A stretch of DNA of 64,000 nucleotides from the NCBI GenBank assembly GCA_030849805.1, contig JASANZ010002233.1, positions 22,896 to 86,895 on the forward strand. The letters are read 5' to 3'. The notes beneath the pieces are model-generated. The model saw nothing but the letters and a program-made list of their open reading frames with translations, searched no databases and had not been told where the DNA came from. This stretch comes from Sergeia podlipaevii. Lineage: Eukaryota > Euglenozoa > Kinetoplastea > Trypanosomatida > Trypanosomatidae. Positions 51,259 through 61,177 of this stretch are shown here, in pieces. Each line of letters begins with the position of its first letter. The first letter of the stretch is position 1. The position numbers and the translations under genes were made by a program.

Positions 51259-52041
51259 AATTTTTTCAGGTCAACTGAGGTAGCGAGAAAGGAAAAAAAA
51301 AAAGCGGGGTCACTTGGTGTGTATTGAAGAAAAAAAATGAGTAAAATGCAAAGCTATGCTATGTAGAGCAGGTGAGACACTGTGCAATTTGTTTGACACT
51401 TGTGCCAGAAAAAAAAAGAAGAAAAATACTTAAACGAGAGAAACAAAGAGGTTCCTCGCCTAGCAAGCAACTTTGATGTAGTTTAGGCAAAACAAAAAGT
51501 GTACAGACTACACGGAGGTAACAGTGGACACACACACAAAACAAAACAAAAAAAAAGAAAACAACAGGGAGAGAGATAATGAACAAATCTCACATGACTA
51601 CACACCAAGTTAAATGACCCCACACAGTAGCAGAAAGGAAGTAACAAGCAGAAACTTCTCATCATACTTCTACTGTCAGCTGCACTATTTTATTGCTTTC
51701 TTTTCCTTGCCACAGAGAAGCGCGTATTAGTCATTGAGTCGCTAACATTACGATTTTTTTTTCGTTACGAGGTAGATAGAGAGGCTTAAACTATTGTGAG
51801 GAGAGGGGGGATGACTGCTCTCCTTCCTTCTTATTCCAGTTTTTTTTTTCCGTTTCTGATTGAATTCCATACCAAGACATCGGCTGCTGCTTTTGAGCAT
51901 CCGGTATGTGTAGGTGAGAAGGAAAAAAAAAGACGAGAACAGCCGGAGAAAAATATCTTTGAAGAGAGTTTTGTTTCTCTATTTGAAAACACACATATAC
52001 ACAGCATAAAAAAAAAAAGAAACCAGGCCGGCATGCTACGT
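51259..52041. other. Spacer between the middle and right DUF1935 genes
   Basis: Contains the middle gene's splice acceptor and A-rich runs. Short biased frames on both strands are not genes. Confidence 0.5.
51275..51303 (-). promoter_or_regulatory. Predicted trans-splice acceptor of the middle DUF1935 gene
   Basis: A T-rich tract at about 51287-51303 (minus strand) followed by AG at 51276-51275 gives a very short 5' UTR of about 17 nt. Confidence 0.6.
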
Positions 52042-55000
52042 TTATTGAGCGGCGGGCATTACATACGATAGAATGTGATAGTGAACAACATCCTCGCCGA
52101 AAGCAAACAATTCCGTGCTGAGTGGAGGAACTGTTACTTCGAACACACGCGCGCTCGGGTCTTGCTCAAAAGCGGGGTCGTCAAAGAAGTTAGTACGATG
52201 ATTTCCCGTCTCTTCCTCCAACTCAACATGGTTCGAACTGGGACTCTCCCAGGCGTTGTGGCACGATGAGGTACCCGCAACGCTAGCACGGGATGCGCTT
52301 AGGCGGCGCTGAGCTGCCTGTGGGGAGGCCTCTGTACTGTGTTGCTGTGCCACTCGCGCCCTGGAAGCGCTCGGGCGTTTATTGGTCTTCCTCCTCGTGG
52401 ATCTAGCGATGACCAGTCGTTCCCTCTCCACAGATGTGATATCCACCGTATGTCCTAGAGGCTGCACTTTTGATTCGTCCGTGAAGGCGACCTGGACACA
52501 GAAGGCACAGACAGCCGTGTCGTTATGAAAACTCCAGAAGTTGTTCCGGTCGTTGACGATACGGAACAATGTGCCATTTTTTATAGACGAAACACGGTAA
52601 AAGCGGAGGTAAGGCTGACCAAGCTTGTCTTCAACATACCCCCGAGTGTCACCACGTGCGTGCTCCTGATCCCTCTCACGGTCATAGAGCCTGTACTCTT
52701 CTTCGCTCTGAAAAATGATCGGGTCACCATTCTCAAAGGCAATTCGATCGTTTTCTCTCTTGGCATCAGCACGTATGAGGGTCGTAGTCGTGCCAACGAT
52801 AGTGCCTTCCATGAACATCCCCAAAGTCAGGGGGTCGATTACCGCCGTGACCACCAGCTCCTCGCCAGAGGCGTTACGAGCAGCCTCATTGATGCGCATC
52901 GTCATGTTGGCAAAGTCCAAGTCAACGTTGCTGCTATCATCCATCTCTTCACCGCCTAAGCAGCTGCTTTCGTATCCGTCATCTTCAATCGGAGATACAG
53001 TACCACTGGCCTCCCCGCTTGCCTTCCGATCCGTCATACAGTCAGCGGGATGGCTACGGGTATTGTTACTGTTGTAGTTCTTCTGCCACGGCGAGTTCAG
53101 TGAAGTTTCGCAGTCCTGCATCGAGGAGTTAAGAAACGATGGGGTAATGTAGGGCGAAGCTGCGGTAGAAAAAGTTGTCTGTGGGGCCAAGTTCTGCCTC
53201 GGCTCTCGAGTCATCGTGGCGCAACCGAGCGGCGCTATAGTACTCTTGGTATCCAGACGAACCGTTACCCTGAAGCACATATCATCGGTATCATTGAAGA
53301 AAGCCCAACGGACAGACTGCTGCATTAGGTGAGCCAGCTGTTCTTCTTCATTCATCTCCTGCACTGCTGGCGGTTCCTGAGCGTCCACCAGGCGGAACAC
53401 AAGCCCATTGCTTTCATTGGGGAACACTTTGTATACCTTTTTGTAAGAAAACTTCAACTCTTTCATTGCGTCATCCAAGTCGAGCGCATGAATAAATGTC
53501 ACGTCCTCATCCGGCGCCCGTTCCTTCCGACATGTAAGCATGTACTGCTCTAGCGCATCAGGGCGTGTCGCACGCACGAATGGCTCTGTCTTCCCAGGGC
53601 CTACCATTACAGAGGCTACCGCGTAATAAGAGGCGGAGATGGGGGAGGCGCAGGCGGAGATGGCACTAACACTCATGTCTGCTGTGCTCCTCCGCCGCCT
53701 ACGCGTGATACTGCTGTTATTGGCCAAGTTGCTGTCACTTGCTAAGCTGTTTTGCGCACGAGCACGCCGTAAGTATGCGTTTGTGGAGAGAGTGGGCTGA
53801 GCAGGCAGTAGCACTCCACTCTCCTCGACTGAGAGCAGCAGCTGCTGCTGCGCACCTTTGCGGTTGCGCATCACTTTGCTTCGCGTTAAGCGTGAGAGTG
53901 TGGTCTTCCCCAGTGCCTCCACAGCGGGCTCCATGTCGTTCAGAAAAACATCCGTCGCGTTGACAAACTTGGCCTCCACAAATATGTCCACGCCCCGTGC
54001 GTCGTTGTAAAACGCCCACTCGTTCCTCCTCTCATCCACCAGAAGTAACAGCGGGCTTGTATGCATTTCCGGTGCTACTGTAGACCAAGTCAGCGCTTTG
54101 GTGAAGGGAAAGACGCTTTTGCTCGGACCACCGAGAGTAAATGGAGCGATGGTATAGTCGATGGGCAAAAGATCTGTATCACGAATGTTCATGATAGTGG
54201 AGCGATCCCGCGATCGGCTTGCCACTTCAGACTGCTTTTGCACTACATCAACATACTCCAACTCGTAGTCACTTGGTACCCAGCCGCTCATCAGAACGCG
54301 CGTAGTTTGCGGTGGCACCTTGAGTGTCAAAGACACCACCTCAAGCGACTGCTCGCCTCCCACCGGGTCGCACTCTTCTTTTACTCGCACCTGCTCTCCA
54401 GGAACAAAGGAGCTCGCGCTCGGACGTGCGAAGGTCGCTGTCACTGTGAACTCCTGGCACCAGGTATCGTTGTAAAAGGCCCACTTGGGCTTCTCACTGT
54501 CTACAAGACGGAATAATAGTCCATTTCCTCGTTGTTTGAAGCACGGAAACAACTTGTCATAAGAGATGACCTTCTCATCAGGCCCGGGCCCCACAAAGCG
54601 CAGTTTCTCAAAAGTGGGTTCCTCGTTGTGGACGGGGTCGGCAATGTAGGAGGCGAGAAAATGACTTGGAGTGCCTGTTATAAAAAGAGCTGTGGTGAGG
54701 GGCTCCACTGTAAGCTCGCAAACAACTGCATCACTTGCCATGTCGCCACCACCCTTCTCATTGTGCCTCATCTCGTGATCAAGTATCGGGGACACGACAC
54801 GCGCAGTTGTGTGCTCTCCGTCTTCGCTCCATTTGTCAAAGATGCTGTGTTGCGCCTGCCTGTCTGCGTCACCTCGGATGAAGCTGGGGGTCACCTTGAG
54901 GTGACTTCCCAAGTCATTGCTACGGCGTTGCTGGAAATCGTCGCCAGTAGTTCCTGAGGCATTGCTGCCACTCAACCGATCCAGAACAAATGCAGATGGC

Positions 55001-55671
55001 GGCATCGATTGTGTCGAACCGAGTGGAACAACAGTTCCAATGCTGGACAGAAAAGCAAACGCAACTTGCATGCGGAAATTTGTTGTGTCGTTGTAAAATG
55101 CCCACGTTCCAGTTGCGTCGTCAATCAGGCGGTACAGATCTCTCCCGCGCTTCTCCTTGAAGCACCTGTACACACGCGTAGTTGTGGGCATCACACGCTT
55201 ATCGGGGCCGCGCACCGTCATACTAGTCCCAGGGCACACTCCTCCATTGTACTGAAGCTGTGCCACGTCGCACGGCGCCGGCTCCTCGTTAAGCTCACGG
55301 ATACACTGCGATACATCAGCAATTGTGTCATACTCAATAAATGGTTCGCACTGCATAGGCTCAATGATGAGAGCAACAAACATCATTGGCTCAGCGCAGG
55401 CCGCTGCCTGTGCCAGAGAGGGAGACACTTCACGCGAGTGCCCGAGTTCTCGTACGTGGCGCTCGTGGTCTTCTCCCAAAACAAATCGCGCATGCACGTG
55501 GTATACAGTGTCAGTAGAATCGTTAAAGTACCCCCATCGTTTCAAATGTGAGTCCCACAGTAGATAGAGGTCTCTATCATTGCACTCGCGATATACGTGT
55601 GTATATGGGAATATGCGAGATGAGGGCTTGTTCGTCACGAAGGTGTGGGTTTCGACGTCAACTGCAGTCAT
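52042..55671 (-). CDS. Large divergent protein of six DUF1935-type domains
   Basis: A 1,209-residue protein, first transcribed of the three DUF1935 genes. I count six domain copies by the recurring '(R/W)(G/A/S)(Y/F)(F/Y/H)ND' strand, but they are less regular than in the two four-domain paralogues. Copy 1 (YRECNDRDLYLLW) and copy 4 (TKALTWSTVAP... LLLLVDERRNEW) have lost the GNGLLFRLV core; copies 2, 3, 5 and 6 keep parts of it (YRCFKEKRGRDLYRLI, FPCFKQRGNGLLFRLV, YKVFPNESNGLVFRLV, YRVSSIKNGTLFRIV). Long disordered insertions with Arg/Ser/Ala (for example RRRRRSTADMSV and the SRASVAGTSS region) interrupt copies 2, 4, 5 and 6. No calpain peptidase core, MIT or membrane segment is seen. Function unknown. 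Confidence 0.82.
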   Translation of the reverse strand: MTAVDVETHTFVTNKPSSRIFPYTHVYRECNDRDLYLLWDSHLKRWGYFNDSTDTVYHVHARFVLGEDHERHVRELGHSREVSPSLAQAAACAEPMMFVALIIEPMQCEPFIEYDTIADVSQCIRELNEEPAPCDVAQLQYNGGVCPGTSMTVRGPDKRVMPTTTRVYRCFKEKRGRDLYRLIDDATGTWAFYNDTTNFRMQVAFAFLSSIGTVVPLGSTQSMPPSAFVLDRLSGSNASGTTGDDFQQRRSNDLGSHLKVTPSFIRGDADRQAQHSIFDKWSEDGEHTTARVVSPILDHEMRHNEKGGGDMASDAVVCELTVEPLTTALFITGTPSHFLASYIADPVHNEEPTFEKLRFVGPGPDEKVISYDKLFPCFKQRGNGLLFRLVDSEKPKWAFYNDTWCQEFTVTATFARPSASSFVPGEQVRVKEECDPVGGEQSLEVVSLTLKVPPQTTRVLMSGWVPSDYELEYVDVVQKQSEVASRSRDRSTIMNIRDTDLLPIDYTIAPFTLGGPSKSVFPFTKALTWSTVAPEMHTSPLLLLVDERRNEWAFYNDARGVDIFVEAKFVNATDVFLNDMEPAVEALGKTTLSRLTRSKVMRNRKGAQQQLLLSVEESGVLLPAQPTLSTNAYLRRARAQNSLASDSNLANNSSITRRRRRSTADMSVSAISACASPISASYYAVASVMVGPGKTEPFVRATRPDALEQYMLTCRKERAPDEDVTFIHALDLDDAMKELKFSYKKVYKVFPNESNGLVFRLVDAQEPPAVQEMNEEEQLAHLMQQSVRWAFFNDTDDMCFRVTVRLDTKSTIAPLGCATMTREPRQNLAPQTTFSTAASPYITPSFLNSSMQDCETSLNSPWQKNYNSNNTRSHPADCMTDRKASGEASGTVSPIEDDGYESSCLGGEEMDDSSNVDLDFANMTMRINEAARNASGEELVVTAVIDPLTLGMFMEGTIVGTTTTLIRADAKRENDRIAFENGDPIIFQSEEEYRLYDRERDQEHARGDTRGYVEDKLGQPYLRFYRVSSIKNGTLFRIVNDRNNFWSFHNDTAVCAFCVQVAFTDESKVQPLGHTVDITSVERERLVIARSTRRKTNKRPSASRARVAQQHSTEASPQAAQRRLSASRASVAGTSSCHNAWESPSSNHVELEEETGNHRTNFFDDPAFEQDPSARVFEVTVPPLSTELFAFGEDVVHYHILSYVMPAAQ

Positions 55672-56495
55672 TTGTTAAAAAAAAAAAAGCAAGATAAAAA
55701 GAGGAAAAATAACAATAATAATAATAATAGGGCCTTGAGTCAGAGGGGTTCACACGGTACAGAAAAAAAATAAAAAAAAGTGACAATATAAGTTAAAAAA
55801 TGGTGTGTTGTTGATATTGTTATACGAAAATGGGAATAGAAAGATTGTACTTGAGTCTCTTTGAACGTATGTCGGATATATCGATATATATATTGGTATA
55901 TGCTCTACGGTATCGAAAGAATGAGATTGTCAGTCCCTAAAGAACAACAAAAAAAAAGAGAAGAAAGAGATAAAAAAAAAAATGAACGTGCCTACGGCTG
56001 TGATGCACTCGCACCAAAAATCGTAAAAAAAATATTGTGATAAAAAGAAAAATTAGCGCTATCACGACACACAGTTGTAATCACGCCAGTAATGTCTTTC
56101 TTTTTTAACGCAAAGGATGAGATATGCACAGTGATCGTCTTTGTGCTGGTATATTCTGACGAACTGCTTTCTCACTTTCGTTGCTAACTAGTGTTTCACT
56201 TTGGCCAAAAGCCTTTTTTTAGTAATATAAATGCGTACGCAAAGGGTAAAGGAAAAGGGGAGGGCGGAGAGAAAGAAAAGAATTTTCGCAGACATCCTCA
56301 AGTAGAGCTGATAATGTTAGCTCGTCAGTCAACTGTTGCAATGCGCCTTTGCACTCTCAATATTTTCTCAGTGTTTACATGTCTGAAGACTTAAAATATG
56401 TGATAAAATTATAGTTACGCAGTTAAAAAGAAGATAATAATCTGGACCTTTAGAGCTCATGCCTTGCCCTCTGGCCCTGGAAGCACGCCAGCAGA
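55672..56495. other. Spacer between the large DUF1935 gene and the methyltransferase-like gene
   Basis: 0.8 kb of A/T-rich sequence with AAT repeats near 55712-55728 and a pyrimidine tract on the minus strand just upstream of the 55671 start. Nothing else is seen. Confidence 0.5.
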
Positions 56496-59135
56496 CTAGT
56501 CGTAGTCCTTCAAGTCCCATCTAGATAGCTCGTTCATGAACTCAACCTTGGCAGCCTCTGATTTGATAAGCTTTTCGTCAATATACCACTCCTGCTGCTC
56601 TAGGGGTGACAGGGCCAACTTGCGTAGCTTCCCCTTCCGCTTTGCGCGTAGTTCTTCAGCAAACACGCTCTTGAACGCGGCAGCAGCCCTGGCGGCAGCG
56701 GCAGCAGTGGCGGAAGCACTAGTTGTTGTCTCTCCTTCGCTAGAGGTGGGCAGTGGGGAGTAGCCAGAGGCACCGCGCTGCGTACTCGTCAGTGTGCTCT
56801 CTCCACTTTTCAGCAGCTGAGGCGGGTGACCAACGGCAAGAAAGTTCTTTACCACTGCGTCCTTCTTGCCATAAAAGTCATCTTCAAGATACGAATACGT
56901 GGGGACAAGGTCGGTCCAGTGGTACTGCGTACCTGGAGAGCTACGAGGTTTGTACTCACAATGTTCAAAGCTATCTCGCCACTCCACTCCTTGCGCGACT
57001 TCCTCCAATGGAGCACGTACATGTGCACTTTGCACATGCTGCTGCTCCTCTTCAGCCAAAGTCCGTCGTTCCTCAACTATGCGTGCCAGCCGCTGCAGTT
57101 CTGATGCTTGCGAGGCACTCGCGTTCCCTCGCTGCTGTTGGAGGCGCGACGCTTCAGCCAATAGGGAGGCTTGCACATTCTTCTTCAACACCAACAGGTC
57201 CACCCACTGCTCCGCGTAGAGTCTAGAGGTAACAATGCTCATGTCTGCACGGGTTCCGCCTACATCAAGGTGTTGTGCCAACAACGTGGCCAGCTGTACT
57301 CTTCCTCCAAAGCTACGCTGGTCCTGCTGACCAGCACCATATCGACGCCGAAGTACAACATCATAAAGTCCGTCCAATTGTGCCAGTACCCAGTCAGCGA
57401 GAGAGTACGGAGGCCCTCCGTGCAGGAGATCATGAGGGGTGTATGTGCGAGGCAGCACCATCACTACATATCCACCCTCCTTGAGCAAGGCGGCCTCCGT
57501 CGTGGAGAGCGGAGAGGTAGAGCGCTGCGTGACATCTCGCTGTAGACTTTGTACAAGACGCTCGAGAACTGAAAGAGAGGTATGCGGGTGCGGCGCTGCT
57601 GCTGTCGGAGCCACAAGAGGCATCAAACTGCTATTTTTGTCTCTTAAATGAGAACGAACGTGGCGCCACCAGGCCGAGGAGCGACTCGGGACTGTCTGAG
57701 CGAGGTCAAGAGACACCAGCGGCTCTGGAGGAGGTGGGTGATAGTAGATGACGTCAAAAGGTCCGCTGCTCGCGTTGCTACACGATTTTTCAGAAGCATC
57801 ATTGCTGCTACTTTCGGCAAAGCCTCTTCCACCTTGTCGTGCTCGCAACCGCCTTTCCTGAGCTGCGTTAGTAAACGTACGCGCATTACCAATGCCACTA
57901 CTCTGCGAGGACTTGGAGTATAACTGCGGGGGAGCAGAGGGGTGAAAGACAGTAGTAGGAGGGATCACGTCACACTGAAGCGTACGCACCACCCTTCCTG
58001 CGGTGCTGCTGCCACTGCGCTTCTCCCGAAGATGTTCATGCACAGTGGCCTCCGTGCTGCCCAGTGCTCGCCCGGCTGCGTCAACCGCCACTACTATCCC
58101 CGCTCCAGCTTTGAGCAGCAGGTCCACTCCAAATCCACTCTGACAACACACATCGAGTGCAGTAAAGTCCGTGCTACTTGGCGGGGAGAAGGGTTCGAGT
58201 GCCTTGTGCCTTCGCCAGCGCTCTTCTCCCAGCTCCTTGTGTCCTGCCAACATCCACTGCAGCACATGCACATATGGCATCTGAGCACTGTGACCATCAG
58301 GACAGTAAATACCATGCCACGGACGCAGATAGTAGACAGTTCTGTAGTACGAGGCCCTGTTACCTCTTCCTTCCCTGCCAGGCTCAGGGCGATCGGAGGC
58401 ACCCCAGCGCACACCCCGATGATACCTTGCGTAGGATTCAATAAGGCCGAGGAGCGTCACGTACGGTATGACGCCAGCGTCATCACTATCGCTGCTGCTG
58501 CGCGCAGGCGTGTTCATCAGCACCCAATCGTCGAACTCATCGACGATTGCGTCGTCGGACATATGAACAAAGCGGTTATTAGAGGCAGGTGCGGCAGCTC
58601 CAGTGACGTCCCCCCTCAGCGCCTCTAAAAGAAACATCGGGAGGTCTTCAATAGCAAACACATCTCGGGGAACAAATAGGCACAATTGTGCCTCATTCCA
58701 CCATTGCGAGGCAAGAGTGGCCACGTCTGCGACTGTCTTTTCACTAACTTCGGTCTCCGACTTGATAGTGGCTTGTTCCCGATGCTGCGCTGCAACATGT
58801 GAAAGCAGCTGCTGAAGCCTCACCTGAGCCTCAGCCATGGTGGTGCACCAGTGCCCGCCCTCGCTGTTCCTACCGCTTACTCGCGTTTGAGTAGAGATGT
58901 GTATGGTCCGCCTTGACGTTGTTAGTGCTCCGACTGCAGAAATACTCCTCCTTACGAGCGCGCGTTTGTTTGCCTGCAGAGCGTTGTGATGTCCTCCTCT
59001 GCATCGGGCGGTGGTGACCGTTGCCATCTGTATGCCCCACGCCATGCTGAACGCGGCATCCTTTGTAAAAGACGAGGCTACTAGCGCTCTCCGTCTATGC
59101 AGAGCTGCACGCATATAATGACGCGCACGCTGCAT
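56496..59135 (-). CDS. Methyltransferase-like protein, possibly mitochondrial
   Basis: An 879-residue protein that carries a Rossmann-type SAM-binding fold. Motif I is DVCCQSGFGVDLLLKAGAGI (about 328-347) with motif II VAVDAAG. Motif IV is FDVIYYHPPPPEP (460-472); amino-methyltransferases have (D/N)PP(F/Y) here, so the His in place of Asp/Asn and PPP after it make catalysis doubtful. A PPxY-type dispute cannot be settled by eye. The N-terminus (MQRARHYMRAALHRRR) is basic and amphipathic like a mitochondrial targeting peptide. Residues about 590-879 include a charged coiled region and a final helical tail (EQQEWYIDEKLIK). In kinetoplastid mitoribosomes, inactive methyltransferases act as assembly factors; this may be one, but that is a guess. 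A splice acceptor at 59168 fixes the start 33 nt downstream. Confidence 0.62.
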   Translation of the reverse strand: MQRARHYMRAALHRRRALVASSFTKDAAFSMAWGIQMATVTTARCRGGHHNALQANKRALVRRSISAVGALTTSRRTIHISTQTRVSGRNSEGGHWCTTMAEAQVRLQQLLSHVAAQHREQATIKSETEVSEKTVADVATLASQWWNEAQLCLFVPRDVFAIEDLPMFLLEALRGDVTGAAAPASNNRFVHMSDDAIVDEFDDWVLMNTPARSSSDSDDAGVIPYVTLLGLIESYARYHRGVRWGASDRPEPGREGRGNRASYYRTVYYLRPWHGIYCPDGHSAQMPYVHVLQWMLAGHKELGEERWRRHKALEPFSPPSSTDFTALDVCCQSGFGVDLLLKAGAGIVVAVDAAGRALGSTEATVHEHLREKRSGSSTAGRVVRTLQCDVIPPTTVFHPSAPPQLYSKSSQSSGIGNARTFTNAAQERRLRARQGGRGFAESSSNDASEKSCSNASSGPFDVIYYHPPPPEPLVSLDLAQTVPSRSSAWWRHVRSHLRDKNSSLMPLVAPTAAAPHPHTSLSVLERLVQSLQRDVTQRSTSPLSTTEAALLKEGGYVVMVLPRTYTPHDLLHGGPPYSLADWVLAQLDGLYDVVLRRRYGAGQQDQRSFGGRVQLATLLAQHLDVGGTRADMSIVTSRLYAEQWVDLLVLKKNVQASLLAEASRLQQQRGNASASQASELQRLARIVEERRTLAEEEQQHVQSAHVRAPLEEVAQGVEWRDSFEHCEYKPRSSPGTQYHWTDLVPTYSYLEDDFYGKKDAVVKNFLAVGHPPQLLKSGESTLTSTQRGASGYSPLPTSSEGETTTSASATAAAAARAAAAFKSVFAEELRAKRKGKLRKLALSPLEQQEWYIDEKLIKSEAAKVEFMNELSRWDLKDYD

Positions 59136-59642
59136 GCAGTACTTTATTTATGTGGCACCTGTCTTACCTGCAGAAAGAGAAAGAGAGAAAAGTAAGACAC
59201 AGTGACTTAGGGACCAAAAAAGAAATACAACAGGAACACGAGAGAGATATCGACAGGAGTAAGAGGACAAAAAATTGGTAAGGAAAAGTGTCATTCAATA
59301 GCAAGCGGTAGTGTATGTACAGAGAGCAGCAACAACGAGCGCATGACAAGTTGATAAAAGAGGATTTTGGCAAATGCACAGAAAAGATTCGCTTTTACAA
59401 GATTTGCTTTAGTTTTTGTTTTTAATAAACCCATTTTTTTTTTGGTTAATCGAACTTTATTCAGAAAGAAAAACGCGAACGAGGAAGAACGCGAACAAAA
59501 AGAGATTAAATCCTTCGCAAGGGATGTATCACGTGGCTTAAAAAAAAAAAAAAGTAAATCAGCACTACCACTTCGTACGCCAAAAAATGCAACGGCTTTT
59601 ATGTGCACTTGCGCTGTAGGAACTGCTAGCCTCTGCGTGGTT
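59136..59642. other. Spacer between the methyltransferase-like gene and the NOL12-like gene
   Basis: AT-rich with several A runs (for example about 59541-59553). Only the splice acceptor described separately is recognised. Confidence 0.5.
59168..59196 (-). promoter_or_regulatory. Predicted trans-splice acceptor of the methyltransferase-like gene
   Basis: On the minus strand a pure C/T stretch (about 59172-59196) is followed directly by AG at 59169-59168, leaving a 33-nt 5' UTR. Confidence 0.65.
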
Positions 59643-60650
59643 TTACTTCTTGCGGTTCTTCCTCTTGCCAGACGTACTCTTCTTACCGTGTCCCTTGCGC
59701 GAATACTTCTTGATCTTGCGGATCTTCTCCAGCTCTTTCATCATGTGGACCTTAGCCTTCGTTTTGGCAGGCCCTTTTGTTTCCTGCCTGAGACGCCGAA
59801 GCTCCTGTTCAACCACCGCGGGAAGTCCCGCAAAGACAGCAGAGGAAGCAGCACTGGCGCTACCCTTCTTACCACCGCCTGCGCAGCCTACTGAGCCAGC
59901 AGCTCCCTGTGAGGATCCACCAAAAAGCGGCTTCACCTCCACCGTCACGTACTCATCATCGATCCTACTGTCAGTGCTCCCTTCCTGCTCTGTCTCTTCC
60001 TCCCCGGTCATTGAAGCAGGCATCGTGTGTGTAGTCAGCGCTTCCGTGGCCAAACGCTTAGCGCGGCGGCGGGCAATACGCGCTCTCCGCTCTCGCGCCT
60101 CCTCCTTCTCCATGCGTCTTTGCTCCTCCTCAGCAGCCTCTGGGCTATCGTGTTCGGTTCCTCTGTACACCCAAGGCATGACATCGCCTTCACCGTCGCT
60201 AGCGCTTTGCTCAGACGCAGCGGATACGGCTTCCTCTTCCTCGTCGTCATTCTCCTCATCATAAGTGGGAAGCTTGTAGGTGTAATTGGGCAGAATAGGT
60301 ATCTTAGCAAATTTGTTGTATGCATGACGTGCCTGCTCACGCTGCTCGCGGCGTGTCCTGGCATGGTCCTTCTTCATTTTGCGCTTCACGTCCACAAACG
60401 CCTGCACACGCCGTTCGTTCTTGCGCCTGTGGAGAGTAAGGACGTAGTCACGAAGAGAATTCTTATCAAAGGTCACGCTCTTCACGCGGGCAGTCTTGGA
60501 TTCTGCTTGCTTCTTGACTGCCTTACCATTCTTACGGTCAATCATGCGCAAATAGTTCTCGCGACGATCTGCCTTGAAGCCCTTCTTCACCTTCTTCTTG
60601 CCGCCCTTACCGCCCGAGTCATCCATGCCAGAGTCCACATACTTGACCAT
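59643..60650 (-). CDS. NOL12/Rrp17-like nucleolar protein
   Basis: A 335-residue, very basic protein. After a Gly/Lys-rich start, the block VTFDKNSLRDYVLTLHRRKN (about 59-78) and the following ERRVQAFVDVKRKMKKDHAR match the start of NOL12/Rrp17 proteins, in which a V.FD..SR..YL..FHKRK motif leads into a basic helix. Members act in 5' end processing of pre-rRNA near the Rat1 exonuclease. The middle is acidic and disordered (DEENDDEEEEAV), a short Val/Thr strand (DEYVTVEVKPLFGG) is present near residue 230 as in NOL12, and the C-terminus is a Lys/Arg tail ending in GKRKNRKK, a clear nucleolar signal. The length exceeds the human 213 residues because of linkers. The family call is by motif and moderate. 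Confidence 0.72.
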   Translation of the reverse strand: MVKYVDSGMDDSGGKGGKKKVKKGFKADRRENYLRMIDRKNGKAVKKQAESKTARVKSVTFDKNSLRDYVLTLHRRKNERRVQAFVDVKRKMKKDHARTRREQREQARHAYNKFAKIPILPNYTYKLPTYDEENDDEEEEAVSAASEQSASDGEGDVMPWVYRGTEHDSPEAAEEEQRRMEKEEARERRARIARRRAKRLATEALTTHTMPASMTGEEETEQEGSTDSRIDDEYVTVEVKPLFGGSSQGAAGSVGCAGGGKKGSASAASSAVFAGLPAVVEQELRRLRQETKGPAKTKAKVHMMKELEKIRKIKKYSRKGHGKKSTSGKRKNRKK

Positions 60651-61177
60651 GACTACACACTCGAATGTGCACTACTATGCTGTTTAAAAAGGAAAAAAAA
60701 AACATGTTATTGAAAGAGAGAGAAAAAAGAAAATTGCAGTAGTCATATGCAGATGTGTTGCATGTACATCACATTGCCCCAATGGCGGCAAAGCAGACCA
60801 CCAAAGTGCATACACGCTCATATTCGTATATATATATGCATATGTCAACACATGTCTTGAGCTTCAGTACGACACGTAATAAAAGCACGCATATGAATAT
60901 ACCCATTGAAATGAATGACCACTAAAGCACATGACGAAAATATTAGTTCATCGCGTCAGCAATAGAAAGCAAAAAAAAAAAGCATGAGTAGCAGGAATAG
61001 TAATAAATGAATAAATACAATATGATACAACACAAACATATCATCCTTCTGGCGCTTAAAATCAAACAAACAAACAAGTACCCCTACTACTCTCTTGACG
61101 CAACGCTACGATAAAATTGGTCGCAAGAAAAACGACATTGCGTGCAACGGCAGATAGCGTCCTCTCTTTCTTTGCGC
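60651..61177. other. Spacer between NOL12-like and ubiquitin-like genes
   Basis: Contains the NOL12-like gene's splice acceptor and a short (TA)n run near 60826-60838. No further feature. Confidence 0.5.
60680..60712 (-). promoter_or_regulatory. Predicted trans-splice acceptor of the NOL12-like gene
   Basis: A T-rich stretch (about 60686-60702, minus strand), preceded by another C/T tract, ends in AG at 60681-60680, giving a 5' UTR of about 29 nt. Confidence 0.65.

Noticed and set aside
46085..55671. Naming the DUF1935 genes as calpain peptidases
   Set aside because: They contain no Cys/His/Asn peptidase core; only the N-terminal-type domain is repeated.
59643..60650. Alternative reading of the NOL12-like gene as another Lys-rich ribosome factor
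   Set aside because: The V.FD..SLRDYVLTLHRRK block is specific enough to prefer NOL12/Rrp17, though with moderate confidence.
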